From assembly GCA_911728435.2 (NCBI GenBank), contig OU452211.1:11452428-11516427 (forward strand): a stretch of 64,000 bases of DNA, written 5' to 3'. Position 1 is the first letter of the stretch. The number at the start of each line of letters is the position of its first letter. Below the pieces are notes generated by a model. That model had not been told where the DNA came from, did not search any database, and was given only the letters and a program-made list of their open reading frames with translations. The translations under genes were made by a program, and so were the position numbers. Shown one piece after another: positions 59,946 to 64,000 of the stretch. The DNA comes from Apoderus coryli (lineage: Eukaryota > Arthropoda > Insecta > Coleoptera > Attelabidae).

Positions 59946-60064
59946 CATAGATGGCGTTACTAGAATTTTTTTCATATGATTTTTATTTAGTACTAACCTT
60001 CAAACGATAAGTGTATAAATTTGACAGTAATCTGACTATTGATTCGTGAGTTAATGCATTTTGT
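59946..60064 (-). repeat. dispersed repeat, copy 2
   Basis: Reverse-complement relative of 30041-30148, sharing CTAGTAACGCCATCTATG, GGTTAGTACTAAATAAAA and TAGTCAGATTACTGTCAAAT. It lies just inside the intron of the aminopeptidase gene. A TACAGGGTTATTATC motif is near its left side (59889-59903). Confidence 0.7.
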
Positions 60065-60207
60065 GTGAAATAATGTTTGTTATTGAAAAAAAAAATGGAA
60101 CAAAGTGAATTTCGAATCTTCACATATAAAATAACACATAATTGTAATTTCACAAGACCATGTATTAACATTTAATGTATAAGGCACATGTCAAAACACA
60201 ACAGTTT

Positions 60208-60900
60208 CTAAATAACAGCTACTCGGGCATCCCGCGGAAAATACTCGTCAACAGAATATATCTCCTCAGATACAAGCAACGATTTTAGTAACACTGAGAA
60301 CTTCTTAATTTCTTTTATAGACTTTAAGTTATCTGGCAGTTTATTATAGATCATGATCCCCTGGCAATAAATTGACTTCTGAGTCAAATTGTATTTAAAC
60401 TTGTTTATGTGTAAGTGGTTTCGACTCCTTGTATTCACAGTATGTGTATCACGGGTTTGTGGAAAATTCTTTATATTTTTTTGAATAAAAACACATACTT
60501 CATAAATATATAGAGCGTATATCGTTAAAATATTAAGTTTCTGAAATACCGGCCTACAACTCTGTCTGTCGGGAGCCCAGCTATGCACCTCATAATTCTT
60601 TTTTGCTTCCAAATATATCATGAGTCATGGTAGAGTCACCCCATAAAAATACCCCGTACCTCAGGCGCGACACCACTTGGGCATAGTAAAGCATCAACAA
60701 CTGAAATAAAAGGATGAATTTAACTGACCCACTACTCTCTCACAATGAAGCTTCCAGGTTAAACCGCCATCCATCCGAACATCCAACAAATCCACATAAC
60801 ATGAGGCAGCAATCTCATCACCGCCAACTCTTACAGCAAGAGGCTGACATGTGCTTGGTCTAGCACTAAACCTCATCAATTTCGTCTTTAATGAGTTAAA
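60208..60900 (-). pseudogene. LINE-E C-terminal fragment (Jockey/CR1 group)
   Basis: The minus strand encodes LKTKLMRFSARPSTCQPLAV, VDLLDVRMDGGLTWKLHCER, then in another frame MLYYAQVVSRLRYGVFLWGD, then FQKLNILTIYALYIYEVCVF, NTRSRNHLHINKFKYNLTQK and EEIYSVDEYFPRDARVAVI. This is the thumb and C-terminal region of a Jockey/CR1-group element. The palm is absent. At least two frame changes lie near 60600-60720. Truncation is at about 60900. Confidence 0.75.
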
Positions 60901-60984
60901 TGATGATGATAAATATTATCCGAACTCTGTTCCATTGAGACAAATGGATTGCTGAATTGTATAATATATAAACGTGGTCGTATA

Positions 60985-61555
60985 CAACACAAATGATGCA
61001 GAGCGCAGACGACGCCAAAATGAAGCTGTTATTCCAGAAAACGCCAAAAAAATTCACAAATTGGTTATGAACGATCGCAAATTGAAGGCGCACAAGCTAA
61101 CTGACATTGTAAAGATATCAGATGGTAGTGTTTTTACCATTTTACACGAACATTTGGGTATGTGAAAGCTCTGTGCAAAGTGCAACAACGACTTGATGCT
61201 TCAGAGGAGTGTTTGGCGCTGTTAAACCGCAATAAAATGGAATTCTATCGTCGATATGTGACAATGGATGAAAGATGGCTTCACTATTACACATCAGAAT
61301 CCAAAAGACAGTCAGGTGAGTGGACAGCAATCGACGAACCAAATTCGTCGGCCGGTAAAGTGATAGCGGCTGTATATTGGGATGCGAACAGAATAATATT
61401 GGTCGACTACCTCCAAAGAGGAACCACCATCAACAGCGACTATTACTGTGCACTTTTGAATCCATTGAAGGCTGAAATCGCAAAGAAACGGCCACATTTG
61501 CAAAAGAAATCGATTAAAACTATGGGCTTTGAATTGCATGCCATATTCTAAATAA
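60985..61555 (+). pseudogene. mariner (DD34D-type) transposase relic
   Basis: An N-terminal piece (PENAKKIHKLVMNDRKLKAH and TDIVKISDGSVFTILHEHLG) gives the second helix-turn-helix. A deletion near 61165-61175 removes the WVPRLL-type linker. The next piece has ASEECLALLNRNKMEFYRRY, TMDERWLHYYTSESKRQSGE, AGKVIAAVYWDANRIILVDY and TINSDYYCALLNPLKAEIAK. The first catalytic Asp (TMDE, GAT at 61267) is present, but the usual Thr after Glu is Arg. A deletion then joins KKRPHLQKK to SIKTMGFELHAIF, removing the HQDNAP (second Asp) box; the third Asp region is missing too. No terminal inverted repeats were identified. Confidence 0.8.
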
Positions 61556-62034
61556 CAGTAAAAAATAAAAACGTCTGGACCGGGGGCAAATAAGCTTAAA
61601 GTTTTTTAAGAAGAAAAAAGACGAAAACTTTCTTTGCTTATACAAAATAAATTCATTCTCATTTAATCTACAAAACAGTTATTGTGACCATACTCACCAT
61701 GGTCTCATTTGGCAATTCTTTTTGTCTTTCAATTTAAAACATATTTCTGTCTATAAATTAAGTAAAAGCACTTAATTATTCATTGGAAGGGCGATTTCAA
61801 AACAAATAACAATATTAGCTAGACTTCAGCATTACATACTCTAAAAGCTTTAAGTGGTGATGTAAAATGTAAAATTAAATTTAGTGTAGCTGAGAGATTG
61901 TTGATTATATTTCTTTTACTTTACTTTTCTCCGTAGTTTCGCTAAGAAACTAGCTCTTAGCTTTAAGAAAAACCTAATCTGCAGGTTAAGATTTGTTTAT
62001 TTATTATTATATTATTATTTATAATAATAACAAT

Positions 62035-62700
62035 AATCGACTTTATTTATATATATTGAAAACACCAAACTCTCGCAAAGAACTTTCTTCATTTTAAATG
62101 ATAGTAACTGTTTGTTTGCATAAAGTAACCTTAAAGTTAAATAACATTGTCGTGCTATGAAAGAAATGTGATCGGAAAATCTCAGCCTCTCGTCCAGATA
62201 CAAGCCTAGGACCTTCACAGACGACACAAGTTCAACCCTCTGTTGATCAATTTTTAAGTGTAAATGCTTTTTTAAAAGGTTTCTACGTTTCTTAGGACAA
62301 AAGATAATAAACTTTGATTTACAGGGATTCAATTGAAGGTTATGGTTATTAGCATATATACTAATATTCCGTAACTGTGAATTAATAACTTGATTAGCAT
62401 GAACATATCTTTCTGATGGAAAACTAAACATAAACTATGTGTCATCAGCAAAACATTGAACAGTTCCGTCAACTACAACCTGGTTCAAATCAAAAATATA
62501 TATTAGAAAAAGCAAAGGTCCCATTACAGAGCCTTGCGGTACACCAGAAACAATGTGGGATGACATCGAAATTTTATTCTCTAATATTACACGCTGATGT
62601 CTCTCATCCAGATAAGCGCACAAGAGATTCAAAGAACCTTCATCAAAACCCATTTCTTAAAGTAATCCATGTCAGAGAGGAGTTGAATGTGTAAGCTAGT
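62035..62700 (-). pseudogene. LINE-F reverse transcriptase fragment
   Basis: The minus strand runs from GFDEGSLNLLCAYLDERHQR through motif B (SGVPQGSVMGPLLFLIYIFD) to the catalytic FADDT box. An in-frame TAG in place of a Gln codon follows at about 62432. The thumb follows (SERYVHANQVINSQL, NPCKSKFIIFCPKKRRN, KVLGLYLDERLRFSDH) to about 62015-62035, where (ATT)n sequence takes over. Motif A and the C-terminal domain are missing. It is a Jockey/CR1-group element. Confidence 0.75.
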
Positions 62701-64000
62701 AGACGTTGTTTTATTTGTGTATTATTGTATTATTATTAGGTAGTCATTTTTGGTGGAAACTAATCACGATCATTGAAAGCTTTGCTGCTTTTAACGTGTG
62801 AATTGCCTGAAATTCGGGTTCTCTGAAGTGTAACCTAGTACCAATTTAGTATTTCAATATTGAAGGTTAATTACTATGGAAAATAGAGAAAAAAAGATTT
62901 CTCGAAGACGTAAGAAATCATATCAGTCCAAAACGATATTTATTAATTTTTATTATTCACTTTTTTCTTTTCATTAATTTACTGATAAATATGGCTTATG
63001 AGAATTCTTTATTCGTATTCCATAAAATACATATTATGGTTATCTCTACACATACATACATACTACGTTTGTTCTTTTTTCATGTTTTCTTTTCTTACAA
63101 AACACATTTTATATGGGTATAAACATATTTGGTCAGAGTAACAATAGATATATGGTCAACTGAGTTGTGCAGTTTGTCAGGATGTTGACATAGACCATCA
63201 GCTAGTGAAAATACTAAGGAATACTGGAAATTTATTATGGGCAAACGTTTCGGAACACCTGAGTTCTGGTTAAACAGACTTATAAGAACATTTTTGCAGA
63301 TTTCCAACAGAGTTTCTAGTAATGTAACATTTGTGTTCATTCATTACAGTGAGAAACGTATAGTCCCAATTCTTTATGGACTAAATAGTCAATGCCAAAA
63401 ACGATGATGACTACAATTGGTACAGGAGCAGCCAAACAAATTATAGAGGCTTTATTGAAGCCAAAGAGCACACAGAAAAAAAAAACTTGGTTTATCCAAA
63501 TAAAAAATATTATTTAGAGGTGAATTTGCTAGTTTTCGCAAAATTTTTGTTAAAGTAGTAAAGTATGAGTAACTACATTATCTAAAAACGACAATTTTTC
63601 CTGCTAAGCTGATATCTTCTCATCCAAACGAGACTTGTATGCGCATTAGTTAAATAAGATTTCAAATTGTGAACCTATATAAAATTTTATTTGCGCTAAA
63701 TGAGTTCGGTATTCTGTTTGAATTAGGTATTGTGCACCTACAGATTTCCATACGTACCCACTTAGGTGTAGCTATTATTATTAAGAAAATACTTAATGAG
63801 GTAATTAGGTAGGTACCTATACAAACCTAACTATTCTCAAAAATCGTTTTATGAAACCCAAAACTAAATTAGTTCTAATAGGAACATATACCTACCTACC
63901 TATAAATTTTATTTATCTGCTTTATTATATTAATGGACCTAGGTATGTGCATTATAATATTTAAGTATAAATAAGATTTTAACAACTAAGTAAGTACATA

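Larger units (their letters stand above)
59472..64000 (-). other. probable long intron of the aminopeptidase gene, filled with transposon remnants
   Basis: No exon matching the earlier part of an M17 enzyme (the NTDAEGR or YDTGG regions) was found on the minus strand from 59472 to the window end. The interval contains a dispersed repeat, two LINE fragments and a mariner relic, listed separately. Outside these it is A+T rich and unassigned, notably 62701-64000. Confidence 0.5.

Noticed and set aside
1..64000. tRNA, rRNA and other structured RNA genes
   Set aside because: Looked for B-box-like GGTTCGAA sequences with cloverleaf context and for conserved rRNA words; found none that held up.

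Overview
The window is eukaryotic, A+T-rich insect DNA. It has long non-coding stretches, GT-AG introns, many degraded transposons, one large satellite array and very few host exons. No bacterial, viral or organelle genes were recognised. The order of insect cannot be fixed from sequence alone. The best host marker is a cluster of tiny ORFs near 3.4-3.8 kb on the minus strand. They encode peptides ending in LDPTELY, LDPTGQY and LDPTELY, the signature of the insect/pancrustacean polycistronic small-peptide gene mille-pattes / tarsal-less / polished rice.

Layout. 1-5.2 kb: non-coding DNA with a foldback element and a perfect 21-bp hairpin, then the mille-pattes-like ORF cluster. 5.2-24 kb: two LINE families (A minus at 5.2 kb; B plus at 10.0 and 22.5 kb) around a 2.35-kb element with 33-bp inverted ends, which carries a frameshifted gene of the 'D-x-C-x-x-Q-N-K-N' (DUF7869-like) type. 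26.7-28.6 kb: a pogo-like DNA transposon flanked by TA, with its catalytic domain deleted. 28.9-29.9 kb: a 5'-truncated LINE fragment with an intact RNase H reading frame and a 12-bp target-site duplication. 31.5-33.1 kb: a second LINE-A copy. 34.1-39.9 kb: about 12 copies of a 485-bp higher-order satellite unit, each made of three related sub-monomers. 40.7-48.3 kb: relics of three further reverse transcriptases and a transposase, plus a 65-bp tandem repeat. 49.6-51.0 kb: the third LINE-A copy. 53.6-55.5 kb: an RTE-type LINE that keeps its endonuclease and C-terminus but has lost the reverse-transcriptase palm.

58.2-59.5 kb (minus): the last two coding exons of an M17 leucyl-aminopeptidase-like gene, joined by an 869-bp phase-1 intron. 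The rest of the window (59.5-64 kb) would be its preceding intron. That stretch holds a dispersed repeat, two LINE fragments and a mariner relic.

How the parts fit together: the only probable functioning genes are mille-pattes-like (embryonic and leg patterning, epidermal differentiation; in Drosophila its peptides trigger processing of the Shavenbaby transcription factor) and the aminopeptidase. They lie at opposite ends of a roughly 54-kb transposon- and satellite-rich interval. None of the transposons appears able to move by itself.
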